A stretch of 64,000 nucleotides of DNA from assembly GCF_000471905.2 (NCBI RefSeq), contig NW_006499603.1, forward strand, positions 4,179,236-4,243,235. Direction: 5' to 3'. Shown one piece after another: positions 11,129 through 21,373 of the stretch. Every line of letters begins with the position of its first letter. Position 1 is the stretch's first letter. The stretch comes from Amborella trichopoda (Eukaryota > Streptophyta > Magnoliopsida > Amborellales > Amborellaceae). The notes under the pieces are model-generated. The model ran no database searches. It was not told the origin of the DNA and worked only from the letters and a program-made list of their open reading frames with translations. Both the position numbers and the translations under genes were made by a program.

Positions 11129-13202
11129 GGCTCGGCAGCTAGCCGAGGCTGAGTCCCTTGGCCAATTCCATGTGGACTCTGGCCCAGTTGTTGAAAACTG
11201 ATCAAGGCAGCACAAAGCAACACAGACACATTTGGGAGGATGATCAGCATCTAAACTATGCTTGTACCACTTAGGTAACGCTTTTAGTACTGGCAGAATG
11301 AAACTTCGGACCAAAGAGATTAGGATGCCAGTCAAGGCATTGTTTTTTCGATAAAAGGACCTGAACCAAACCTCTGCAACCTGAACTGCTGCACCTCAAT
11401 TAAATGTGGAAGCATGAAGTGTAGAAGCATCTACTTCTAGATGAAAGTCCCCTCATATCTAATGTGGTTTTCTCAGGCTAACAGAAGCCTTTGAATCAAT
11501 AGTTTGCTAATCAAGCGGCAGCTCAAACAAGGAGGATGGAGATAAAGGGAACCAAAAGAACCAAGTGACATTACCCACGTATATTTAGGAGTCACAACAA
11601 AAGAAAGAGGTTCTCAGCGTCGAGTTATCTCATGAATGTTTAGCATATGAAAGCTGCAAAGAGAAGTTTCATCTTGAAGGGCCTAGAACAATACAATCTG
11701 TATATAAGCACTCACTTAGCTACTACACTTGGCTACTACACGCATTGCTTAGACACAACCTCTTGACTTATACATATGGATTTTGAATTGTAAAGGTAAC
11801 AGCAGGTTTACTCCAAAAAAAAAAAAAGTGCCTGCAGGTTGATAAAGGTCATGCTTTTCCTCTTTTTTTTTCCCTTCATTTTATAAATGAAGTCAATGTT
11901 TTTCCTCAAGAATCAAAAAGCGATGTTCCCAAATGGAGCTTTTTCTCAATTGCAAAATTTAAACCCTTTGTGCATGTACAACAAATAATGTGTAAAAAGG
12001 ATAGTATGGAACTTAAATATTTTTCTTCTTCCTATTAGGTATGACATATAGATACATTCTCAGCCCAATAAAACCCAGTCATGCCAAGGAACCATCTAAA
12101 CGCAATCAACCATTCATTTTCTTCAGTTCAAAGGTGTCATTGACAAGCATAATTGAGAGTTCAATCGGCAATCATTGAACTTCTAATGGAGTACAGGAAA
12201 GAATAGCATGGTTTTGCAACCTTGAGAAGCTAAAAACACATATTCCTGATCCCATTTAAGAAAGTGAACCAATAGGTCCACGTATTGTTTCCTTTGAACA
12301 TAGGGGATCTGTTTAAGAGGACTAATGGAGCATCAAATCCAGTCATATCATCTCCCAGGGGCTCAAAATTACACTTTCCAGTTGCACTGTCAGCTTCCAG
12401 GGGTAACCTTTATGAGAAGGCCATTAAGGGAACTAGTGTCTACCTTCCCAATGAAGGGATGGATCACTTTGAAACTGCCCATCTCTAGAAGAATGGAGCT
12501 CCAATGAGCAGATAAACAAGCCATGAGGTTCATGGTAATTAGTGGATAGAATGAAAGATCGTAAGTATTTAGCAGCTTTACTCAAATGTAAACATAATTG
12601 GTACGAAAGATGATCATATAACAAATTGTGTAGGCAAATTATTGAGTGTATGTATAGTTAGTGTTGCTCTGCAGAGGAACACTTTATATAGAGTTAATTG
12701 AGATGCAAAACCCATCTATGGAAACACAGAATTACAGGCACCTACTCGTTTCCTAAGGTTAAATGTCAAATACTTTTCCCAGAAATATAGAAATGAACCC
12801 CAGAATAAACTTCTCTAATTTCTATGGAAATATGGTGTCCCATTAGTCTAGGATCACAAGAGAGAGTATGTTTAGCATTCTAAAGTTACTATGCAAAAAG
12901 GACTGTCTTAATATTCAAGAAAAAACAGAATGGATCACTTTCAAGTCAATAATATTATAATGACAGTGGCTACAAGCTACCTCCCTTAGAAATGATAAAA
13001 CAAAGAATGTCCAGCTTACAAAATCTTAACTTTAGCAGCTAGAGTCTACAGGACAAGCTGAAAACTGCCCAAACTTGTACCATAGCTTCAATTAAAGGCT
13101 TAAACTGCAAACCAAACTCAACCCACTTAAAAACGCAGGTGGTTCATCATGTCAACCCACCAACCCACCATACTTCAAAAGAAGTACCATTAATGACCAC
13201 CA
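11129..13202. other. Intergenic DNA downstream of the CLMP1-like gene
   Basis: Unique-looking DNA with no coding region that I can support. The part nearest the gene (about 12.9-13.2 kb) must hold the 3' UTR and polyadenylation site of the minus-strand gene that ends at 13203, but no single polyadenylation signal stands out. Short frames at 12285-12624 on both strands are unconvincing. Confidence 0.5.
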
Positions 13203-15551
13203 TCAAAGCTTATCTTCACTTGTGCCGTTACTTTCAGGGAAACCTGCTTCTACACTCACCTCCTCAGTGATCTTCTTTTCATCAGATGATACCCCCACAT
13301 TAGAGGAGTGATTTTTTAAGACCACAGCAATGTCTGTCTCAGAAGCCCCCGCCAGCTTGAACCTCTCAAGGGCTGCATCCAAGTTGTTCTTCCATTTATC
13401 AGCCATCCCTAATTTGCACTCGATTTGCGAACGCTCAAAGAGCATGTTACCCCAGAAAAGATGAATCTGAGACCTCATAACAAGAGCTTGCTCCGCCATT
13501 GACTCTGCAGAGAGCTCTCCATTTCCCTCAGTGGAGTTGGAAGAATTCCCTGAAGCAATGACCTTCTTTCTTCTTTTAAGCATTTCTTCTTTCTTGCTGG
13601 CACTAACCCTAGGATCATTATTATTCTTCTGTTGCTCCTCTAACTTCTCCCACATCTCTGTGGCAGCTCTCATCTTCTCTTCCGCACTATCAAAAAGTCT
13701 AATTGTTTCTTCTGAATCCCAATTTGATAAATCCATTTTACATGCTAAGGCATAAGACCACCCAAGTTTCGCAGTCTCAAAATGTTGTTGCCCCAGCGCA
13801 AGTAAGCCCTCATAAAAATCAGGTTTTATTCTAAGGGCCTCCTCGTATTTCTGTCCAGCCTGAGAATACCTGTCTTGGACCCAGTCATAGGCAACTCGAA
13901 GGATTTCCTCTTGCTTTGATGAAGGGTCCTCGGCATCCAAAGGAATGCGCTTCCTAGCTGCACACATGTGTACATTGCCCCAATTGAAGAAGGCCAAAGC
14001 TGCCACTTCCTGAAACTTAGCAGCGGCCATTTCAAACAAGCCTTGTGCCTCTTCACTAGTCACGGTTTCCTCCAATGCCTCCGAACAAAGCTCCATCCCC
14101 AACTCATGCAGATCCACATGAGCATCTGGATCGATACCCACATGAGAACGAAACAATTGAGCAAACTCAAAGAGCCAATCATCCATCTCCATCACCTCAT
14201 CTTCACCCTTCTCTTTTCTTTCAGCTTCACCCTCCTCTTTTTGCTTCTTTTCTTCTACAACAGAGTCAATGTCAATTGCGGAACCAGTTTCCTCTCCAAC
14301 CATTGCCAGAGGCCCCTCCTCTTCTTCATCTTCCACTAAATGCTCCTGCTTGGGACTAACCTCCACAACATGAAGCCTCAAAACTCCAAGAGATTCCTCT
14401 AAAACCTCACCCTCGATAGATCCATCAACCACATCCTTCTTCTTCAACAAGTCAGCGCATAGCTCTGCCAACCTTAACTCTTCTGTTCCTGTGATTGTAA
14501 CAAGATCCCCCTCCGAATCCCTGTACTTCATCAACACCGACTTTGAGCATGGGAACTTCTTCCTCACAATCTCCCTCAAAACCTTGTACCCACAACTTGC
14601 CGGCATCTGCGCAAGCCTGATGTCATGATCATATACCAACTTCAGTGGCCTCCAACGCACAGATAACTTCAAATTCAAGTCCCTCTCTTCTTTGCCCATA
14701 TTCACAGTCCTGTATGCCGCTGGCTTCAAATTTGCAGGCTTTGTGGGAGTGAGAACAGTCTCGGACGGAGTAGAAGGGGAAACCATTTTGGGTGTTTGTT
14801 TCAAAACAGGATGACCCCTCAATGAGGACAATGGTTCTTCAAGTGGGGAAGGCGGGGGAGCTTTACTCAGCTTCTTGGGGCGTGCTGGCAAGCACGGGCC
14901 AAGCCCTGCGATCGGGGCACCCCCAACTGCAGACGCACCAAGGGCAGCTGGCGATGTTCCTGCATACGAAGATGAGGCCACCAAAGGCCTCTGCTGGAGG
15001 TCCTGCTGGGCAGGGTCATGGACAAGAGGAACACGCAGGCGGCGAGCGAGCTCAATGGCATCACCATTGCAAGGGTCCGCCTGCAGCAGCATCTGTACAT
15101 CGCGCATGGCAAGATCGAGCCTCCCCAGGGCCTCGTGGGCACGGGCACGGCGGAGGAGTGCCCTTGGGAAGCCCGGCTGCGACTCAAGAGCAAGGGAGCA
15201 CTCCGCCACTACAGCATCATAGCGCACAGGTTTCATCTGCATGAGGCATGCGGCACGATTGCTGTGGAAGACAGCACGGTCGGGGTGGGACTTTGGCGTG
15301 AGCTTGAGAGCCTGCTCGTATTGCTCGAGGGCACCCATATAGTCCTTGGATTGGAAGCGGCGGTTCCCCTCTTCCTTGAGCTCATGGGCACGTTTTAAGA
15401 AGATTGTTGACTCTGTATCCAGTCCGTTGTTAATGGTCTCGCCCCCATTTCCGCCACTGCCAGTGCCCACTGCTGATGCTAATGTAGCTGCGGCTGCCTT
15501 CTTTTTTTTCCCACCAGACTTGCCCATTGTTACCAATTTGTTGGCCTCCAC
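13203..15551 (-). CDS. CLMP1: TPR and PB1 domain protein, CLMP1/PHOX family
   Basis: An uninterrupted 782-codon frame. Residues about 53-165 form a block of three TPR motifs (FLKRAHELKEEGNRRF, then DRAVFHSNRAACLMQM, then GFPRALLRRARAHEALG). Residues about 293-398 form a PB1 domain with a basic residue in the first strand (K304 in LKLVYDHD) and an acidic OPCA motif (D345, E347, D349, E358). Between them lies a Pro/Ser/Ala-rich linker. An acidic linker (about 405-455) leads to a second TPR-like block (about 500-605) and a final helical pair (about 685-740). This order is that of Arabidopsis CLUMPED CHLOROPLASTS 1 and the PHOX proteins; CLMP1 is a cytoplasmic protein needed for chloroplast separation and placement. 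A second Met (codon 9, complement of 15525-15527) begins MGKSGGKKKK, the N-terminus expected for the family, and is the likelier start (774 residues). The coding region shows no intron. The 5' third is distinctly GC-rich. It is the only intact host gene in the window. Confidence 0.93.
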   Translation of the reverse strand: MEANKLVTMGKSGGKKKKAAAATLASAVGTGSGGNGGETINNGLDTESTIFLKRAHELKEEGNRRFQSKDYMGALEQYEQALKLTPKSHPDRAVFHSNRAACLMQMKPVRYDAVVAECSLALESQPGFPRALLRRARAHEALGRLDLAMRDVQMLLQADPCNGDAIELARRLRVPLVHDPAQQDLQQRPLVASSSYAGTSPAALGASAVGGAPIAGLGPCLPARPKKLSKAPPPSPLEEPLSSLRGHPVLKQTPKMVSPSTPSETVLTPTKPANLKPAAYRTVNMGKEERDLNLKLSVRWRPLKLVYDHDIRLAQMPASCGYKVLREIVRKKFPCSKSVLMKYRDSEGDLVTITGTEELRLAELCADLLKKKDVVDGSIEGEVLEESLGVLRLHVVEVSPKQEHLVEDEEEEGPLAMVGEETGSAIDIDSVVEEKKQKEEGEAERKEKGEDEVMEMDDWLFEFAQLFRSHVGIDPDAHVDLHELGMELCSEALEETVTSEEAQGLFEMAAAKFQEVAALAFFNWGNVHMCAARKRIPLDAEDPSSKQEEILRVAYDWVQDRYSQAGQKYEEALRIKPDFYEGLLALGQQHFETAKLGWSYALACKMDLSNWDSEETIRLFDSAEEKMRAATEMWEKLEEQQKNNNDPRVSASKKEEMLKRRKKVIASGNSSNSTEGNGELSAESMAEQALVMRSQIHLFWGNMLFERSQIECKLGMADKWKNNLDAALERFKLAGASETDIAVVLKNHSSNVGVSSDEKKITEEVSVEAGFPESNGTSEDKL

Positions 15552-16110
15552 AATTCAATCACCTCAATGAAGCGCCAATCTACAAGTTAAGAGGCAAAGC
15601 TCCCTCCGCTCTGTTATTGAAAGAAAAAGCAAAGCTCTCTTCCACCTGGGCTCCGATATTGAAAGAAAGGGGAAAAGCTCTATGCCACCCCCTCTCTGTG
15701 CATTTATTCCCTCTAACAATGAAAAACTCTTCAACAAATAGATAAAAAAAATTTTCAATCCTAAATCAAGACCAGACTGGTTTCAATCCTAAAAAATGAC
15801 CAGACCGAACTCTCTCTCTCTCTATAAAAAAATCTCTTCCACCAAATAAATGACCTAAAACTCTAGCAGTCAAACAAACAAACAGATCAAAAGCTCCAAA
15901 TTCATATAAAACAATTAGCTTTGTTTCGCCTACTCTGTGAGTGAATGTGCAGGCGGCCCGAGATTAGATGGATGAAGAGGGACTTACCTCAAAGCGAGAG
16001 GAGAGAGAGAAAGAAAGAGGTCAGAATGATTCATTCATTTTTCAACGAAGCGGGGAGGAGGGTCAAATCGATATGCCTCCATGTGTACAGGAAACAGATA
16101 GATTTCGTAA
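15552..16110 (-). promoter_or_regulatory. Upstream region of the CLMP1-like gene
   Basis: This stretch lies immediately 5' of the CLMP1-like frame on the minus strand. It contains CT-rich leader-like sequence, short purine/pyrimidine microsatellites (for example CTCTCTCTCTCTAT near 15810) and a TTTTTTATAGAG word on the minus strand (about 15821-15832) that could be a TATA box. The two in-frame Met codons (15551 and 15527) both lie downstream. No open frame here is convincing. Confidence 0.35.
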
Positions 16111-16260
16111 AACCCTAGAAACTCCGATGCAAGGGAGGGGACTCTATTTCTCGCCTCGGTCCTTCGGGAGTTTATCCCGTGATTGTAAAGCAATTACCCT
16201 TTACCAAGGAAAAAGTTCATATAAGATCTCAACCACGGGTACGGTGCGCCTGACAATCCC

Positions 16261-16368
16261 ACTATTGATGGTTGTTCATGCGGTGAAAGACCTCAAAGTG
16301 ATCATTTCGACGTCACTATTGATGGTTGTTCATGTGGTGAAAGACCTCAAAGTGATCATGTCGATGTC
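16261..16368. repeat. Tandem duplication of a 54-bp unit
   Basis: Two adjacent copies, starting at 16261 and 16315, of a unit beginning ACTATTGATGGTTGTTCATG and continuing through GGTGAAAGACCTCAAAGTG. They differ at only a few positions, so the duplication is fairly recent. Because 54 is divisible by three the overlying 148-codon frame (15968-16414) stays open across both copies. I do not recognise that frame as a gene. Confidence 0.8.
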
Positions 16369-16419
16369 GAGATTCGTAGATACGAAAAAAAAAAAAGGGG
16401 ACTTTTTATCTTAAAAACA

Positions 16420-17939
16420 TTACATCCTCAAACGCATTATTTGGATAGTCGATTTTTAAATTTTCAACCGTTTACAGATAACTTCAAAATTTATAATTGG
16501 GGCAATAATAGATGTTCATATTATTGCAAGGTTTTACGGTACCGAAGTTGTATTCATAATTTTGTGAGGCACCTTACTTCAATAGTAAAAGGTTGACACC
16601 TTATATGAACCTCACCCATTTAAGGTTTCTTTAAGGTGTCATCCATATACAATCTAAGATGCATCTCAATATTATGTGAAAAATACAATTTCGGTGCCAT
16701 AAAGCCTTATGATGATATGAGATCTATTGTTGCTCCCAATTATGATATTTAAAATTTCAGAAATAGTGATGATGAAGCATATCTATACACACTTGAAAAT
16801 CTTGAAAATGGACGGTCTAGATAATGTGCCAGAAAATTAACAATTTTTAAGACTAAAAACCATTTTTTTTTTAATCTCGAAGTTAAGATGACCGATTTGA
16901 GGGTTTTCCAATATAAAAACCACCTTCTCTAATGAGTTTTTTTGGTGCATCTTACCTTAAAGTATAAAGTTGACACCTTATATCAACAATTTCCTTTACC
17001 AAAATGTCAACCACTTGTGCTAATGAAGGCGCTCGAAATAACTCGAATGCAAAGAGTGTATTTATTAAGCCTCTTGCGGGACCACATTATTTATGTGAAC
17101 AGTCATCATCGGCACTACAATATTTGACCCTTGATTTTTCAATTTATATAAGACCGATGCAATTACAATCCTCCAGTATCTTTATATGCTCATTAATTGT
17201 ATGCAAAGGGTTACGTCGTGCCAACATAAACGTATTTGGCTCAATGGTGCATGGGCGACCAACCAAGTAGCCTTGCAAAGTCTTTAGGAGACAGGAAAGC
17301 CCCTAGTAGACCACTCCTGAGCATCATTTGTTTTTTTGTTTTTTTGGGTAATTCAGTGGAGGAAGATAGGCCCCTACCGAATTCTTTCAAGTAGATTAGG
17401 AGTTAGCTTTTTGAAGGTATTAATCGGGTGGTGTTAATGGTGGGAATGAAAACCACAACTTGGCGACTAGAGTGTGGGGTGCTACCACCACGCATGAATA
17501 ACGCCTTGACTAAGTGCTCATGACGCGTATGCGCATGATGGTCACGGTCAATATGAAGTGATGAAAGCAAAAGAGCATCAGGGGAGGGTGGAAATGATGC
17601 ATGAAATGGCAATATGTGTCAAAAGTTGCTCAATAAACTCAATGGCACCACAATTGCACCAAAAATAAGCATTGGGGCATTCGATCAAACACCGGGTGTG
17701 CAATGGAAAAGTAAAAGAAAGATGGGCAGCCAAGAATGATGGAAAACGACATGGAAAGCAAAGAAATGAAACAAGGATCGTGCCTTGAGGTTGGGAGGAG
17801 CTAGTGCTGGCCTTGGCTTCAAGAATCACTTGTTGATTGAAAATTACTCTCTCAAAGAGAAAAATGCAAGCGGTAAAGAAAAGTAAAAACCCTAAACTCA
17901 CTTTGGGGGTAAACTTTCTCTCTCTCTCTTATACACAGT
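16420..17939. other. Intergenic DNA, no gene seen
   Basis: Mostly AT-rich to about 17300, then mixed. It contains two similar phrases about a cis-acting-like context (GACACCTTATATNAAC near 16593 and 16971), which suggests an internal duplication. At its right end (about 17880-17940) pyrimidine-rich DNA starts that belongs to the LTR fossil that follows. Confidence 0.4.
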
Positions 17940-18810
17940 GAATTCCTTGGCATGTGCATCGGTGCGGCCCCTTTATTCCTCTCTTTTTATCCTCTTCTCT
18001 CACACTTTCGCTGTGGCCTCTTGGGTACGCGCCTAGGCGCAGCCCCATCACACCCCCTTTATAGCTTTACATCTCGGTTTGTCATGAATACCTGGGCATG
18101 TGCCGAGACGCGGCCTCGTCAAGCCTTCTGTCTCTCTCTCTCTCTCAACTCGCTACGAGTTCTCGAGCACGTGCCCAAGTGTGGCCCAACAAAAGTCTAC
18201 TATTCCTTTACCGCCTGTTTTGCCACAAGCTTTTGGGCACGTGCCTAGGCGCGGCCCTATCAAATTCATCTCGCTTCTCTCATTTGTTAAAGGTGCACTT
18301 AAGTCTGAACCCATCCCTCTTGAGTATACCAAATTTGCACCTAAGTGTGGGCCCATTATTGTTTCTACTCTTATGGGCCCATGTCCAAGAGTGCCTCTTT
18401 CGCTACCCTTCGCAATCTCTTCATGGACCCACACAAAGCCCTTGGCTTAGCTATGAGCTTAGCACACAGTTGTGCACAATAACACATGGTAGTCAAATGA
18501 GTTATGCTCTTTGCGCTACCTACACACACTAGCCCCTCAGCAGGTAACCTTTGGCCAAAGTGAAGCCTAGAACCCTAAGCTCATTAGCCCCCTTTCTAAA
18601 CAAGCTATGAGCTTCCTAATCCACTATAACCCTGGGTTCAGCCCAATCATCTTTGGGGAATCTTAAAGACAATTCTTGTCTTTTAAGGAAATAGAGTCTT
18701 ACACTTAACTCCAAATGCCTCGCTAAAACCATGGGAGTCTCAACCACCCCATCACAGGCCTTTGTTCACTTGGGCTTCACTGCAAATCTCCATCATTCCC
18801 ATGAAGTATA
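17940..18810 (+). mobile_element. LTR-element fossil, left fragment of a split element
   Basis: Pyrimidine-rich DNA with five or six units carrying GGGCACGTGCCTAGGCGCGG-like words (one holds the perfect palindrome GCGCCTAGGCGC, 18029-18040). It is followed by a stretch from about 18380 to 18810 that matches 37.8-38.4 kb (for example the shared words GAGCTTAGCACACA, CTACCTACACACACT and CTTGTTCAYTTGGGCTTCA). At 18810 the match stops exactly at the end of LTR A, and its continuation is found at 32583 after LTR B. This is the older element into which the A-B element was inserted. Confidence 0.6.
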
Positions 18811-18970
18811 TGGTTAGATGCCTCGATCTCACCCTTCTCGAGATGACTTGGTGGCATGGTTCTGGGTTCGAGATAGACTTGGGACCTGAGACCGCTGTCT
18901 CGGGAACTGTGTAAGGCAGACGCGGACAGGAATACCAACCAGTGAGAGAGGAATTGAGTCATGAGGCGGG

Positions 18971-18981
18971 ACTTACCTCAC
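18971..18981 (-). promoter_or_regulatory. Conserved splice-donor-like site in LTR A
   Basis: Minus strand reads CACGTGAG/GTAAGTCCCGC. The same GAG/GTAAGT context occurs at the same place in LTR B (28971-28980) and LTR C (51885-51893). A donor in the leader would allow a spliced subgenomic RNA, something known for Ogre-type Tat elements. The site also overlaps a CACGTG G-box core. Confidence 0.45.
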
Positions 18982-19269
18982 GTGGGTCTGTGACAAGCTC
19001 AGGCTAACTCGCATGGGTGCCTTATTAGATCACATAGAATACCCCCCTGGCCGGTGGCTGGTTCAGAAACGTCTCCCTTGGCTTATTTCTTCATACCTAC
19101 AATAACACACACATTAGAACACAGACAAGTGCGTCCTAGACCCCACCTTGTCATAGGGTGAGCGCACACGTGCGTGTGTACCCAAAGAAAATAGAAGAAT
19201 TAACATAATGGAGTCCATGTCAATTCGACAGCCTTACGATGTTTCCTTGACGAGGGACTCTTAATACAT

Positions 19270-19960
19270 ATCTTACAATAAAGAAAGAAAGAAAACGGGT
19301 GAGATAGAGAAGGTGAAAGAGAAAAGAAGAAAAGAAGAAAAGAAGAAAGAAAGAAGAGTTTGAAGGCTGGTCTGCTTTTCACCCAATACTTCAAAGAAAA
19401 GAGAAATACATTGAAGACCGGTCTGCTTTTTACTCTGTACTTTAGAGAAAGTAGAATTTTGAAGGCTGATATGCTTTTCCCAGTACATCAGAGAAAAGGA
19501 AAAATTTGAAGGCTGGTCTGCTTTTCACCTAGTACTTCAGAGAAAAGGAGAATTTTGAAGGCTGGTTTGGTTTTCACATAGTACTTCAAAGGTCATGTGT
19601 ATTTTGGAAAACAAAGAGAAGAGAAAGAAAAAGAATAAAGGCTAGTATGTCTTTCAACTAGTCCTCTAGAGAAAATGTATATTTTCAAGAGAAGAGAGAC
19701 ACGAAGGCTGGTTTGGCTTTCACCTGGATCCTTCAGAGAAAGAGAAATGAGAAACGAATGCTGATTTGTTTTTCACTCATATCCTTCAGAGATGAGTATT
19801 TTAGAAGAAAGAGAAAGGAGATACGAAGGCTAGTTTGACTTTCACTCAACACTACAGAGATAAAATATATTTTTTTTTGAGAAGAGAGAAAAGAGAAACG
19901 AAGACGGGTTTGTTTTTCACCTAGATACTTCAGAGACAAAGAAAGAAAAGTGTTTGCTTT
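19270..19960 (-). repeat. Purine-rich tandem repeats within LTR A
   Basis: About ten units of 60-70 bp in which GAAGGCTGGTYTGCTTTTCACC and ACTTCAGAGAAA alternate with GA-rich spacer. In element orientation they read GGGTGAAAAGCAGACCAGCCTTC. The same series occurs in LTR B (29330-29830) and in reverse in LTR C (51170-51500). The open frames on the minus strand here are repeat translations. Confidence 0.7.
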
Positions 19961-20439
19961 AGAGAGAGGAAGAAGAAAAGAGATGGGAGAAGGTGAAGGT
20001 TAGCTTGCCTCTCGCTAAACCTTCCAAAGGGGAGAAGAGAAGAAAGAGAGAAGAGAAGAGAAGAGAAGAAAGAGAGAAGAAAAGAGAAGAGAAGAAAGAG
20101 AGAAGAGAAGTGAAAGAGAGAGAGAAGAAGTTTGACCGAGCGGTTAGATTGGCACATTGGCAAGATTGACACGGCGGCTAGTCTGACGTGGCAACTAGAT
20201 GGGCACGGTGACTTAAACCGACACGATGGCTAGACTGCTCAACGATAAGACTGGTACAGAGCTGGTCTGGCGCAGCGGCTGGTCTGACACGACAGTTAGA
20301 TGGGCACAGTAACTATACCAGTATGATGGCTAGGATGCTCGGTGATAAGACTAGCACAACAGGATAAGGCTCAGCCTGTCCTTTGGCCAAGCAAGCAAAG
20401 GAGAGAGAGCGAAGAAAGGAGAAAGAGGTTGTGCTCCGC

Positions 20440-20910
20440 AAGACAGAGAAAAAAGAGAGAGAAAGAAGTGCCACACCCGACAGTGTGTGCTGCCGTGTAG
20501 GAGAAAAAGGGGGAGAGAAGAAAGTTCACGCTCGGCAGTGCTCACTGCCATGCAAGACATAGGGAAGAGAGAAGAGAGAGAGGGTCGCGCTCCACAGTAT
20601 TCATTATCGTACGAGACAGAGAGAAAAAAGAAGAGAGAGAGGGTCACACTCGACAATGTTTATTGCCACACACGATAGGAGAGAGAAAGAAGAGAGAGAA
20701 GTTAGTGCCCTGTAGTGTTCACTGCCGTGCACGGCAAAAGAGAGAGAAGGTCGCGCTCGGCAATGTTCACTGTCATGCACGATAGAAGAGAGAAAGAAGA
20801 GGGAAGGTCACGCTGGACAGTGTTCACTGCCATGCATGACAGAAGAGGGAAAGAAGAGAGAGAATATCATGCTCGACAGTGTTCACTACCATGCACGACA
20901 GAAGAAAGAA
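20440..20910 (-). repeat. Hairpin minisatellite in the LTR A leader
   Basis: Eight to nine units of about 55-62 bp with the core CTCGRCAGTGTTCACTGYC followed by ATGCACGACAGAAGAG and a GA-rich spacer. The core is an inverted repeat: RCAGTG and CACTGY flank TT. Where the left arm is GGCAGTG the right arm is often CACTGCC, and where it is GACAGTG it is often CACTGTC, though not in every unit. The array lies downstream of the TATA box and so would be in the leader of the element RNA. The counterpart in LTR B is at about 30275-30780. Confidence 0.7.
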
Positions 20911-21339
20911 AGAGGAGCAAGAAGAGGAAAGAAGATGATAGAAAAGAAAAGAAGAAGAGAGAAGGGGAAGAAGAAGAGATATATATGAAATATGAAGAGA
21001 GAGAAGGGAAAAAAGAAGAGAGAGAAGGAAAAGAGAAGAGAGAGAAAGGAAAGAAGAAGCGAGAAAAAAGAAAGAAGAAGAGAGAGAAAAGAAAGAAGAG
21101 ACAGAAAAGAAAGAAAAAGAGAGAGAACGGACAAAAGAAGAGAGAAGAAAGGAAAGATGAAAGAAGAGAGAGAAAGGAGAGAGGAAAAAGAGAGGAGAGA
21201 GAAAGTTACCTTTGAAGCTTAAAGGCACCCGTCTAGATTTTCTCTCTCCTCTCTCTCTCCAAGCCGTGACCCAAAACTCAAGCAAAAGGGAATTTTTTAA
21301 TTCATGAAAGAAGGGTCCTTTACATGAAGAGAGTACGTG

Positions 21340-21373
21340 CTTATATAGAATTTAGGTCTAAACATGGGTGGAT
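21340..21373 (-). promoter_or_regulatory. Core promoter of LTR A
   Basis: On the minus strand ATCCACCCATGTTTAG (21358-21373) is followed within about ten bases by TCTATATAAG (21340-21349) and then CACGT. The same pair, with the same spacing, occurs in LTRs B, C, D and E, so the block is conserved across copies that otherwise diverge widely. Confidence 0.7.

Noticed and set aside
14792-15570. Several plus-strand frames of 74-150 codons
   Set aside because: Shadows of the GC-rich 5' part of the CLMP1-like gene on the other strand.
20715-21285. Arg/Glu/Lys-rich and Ser/Leu/Phe-rich frames of 150-166 codons
   Set aside because: Purine-rich leader of LTR A read in two directions; the same occurs in LTRs B and C.
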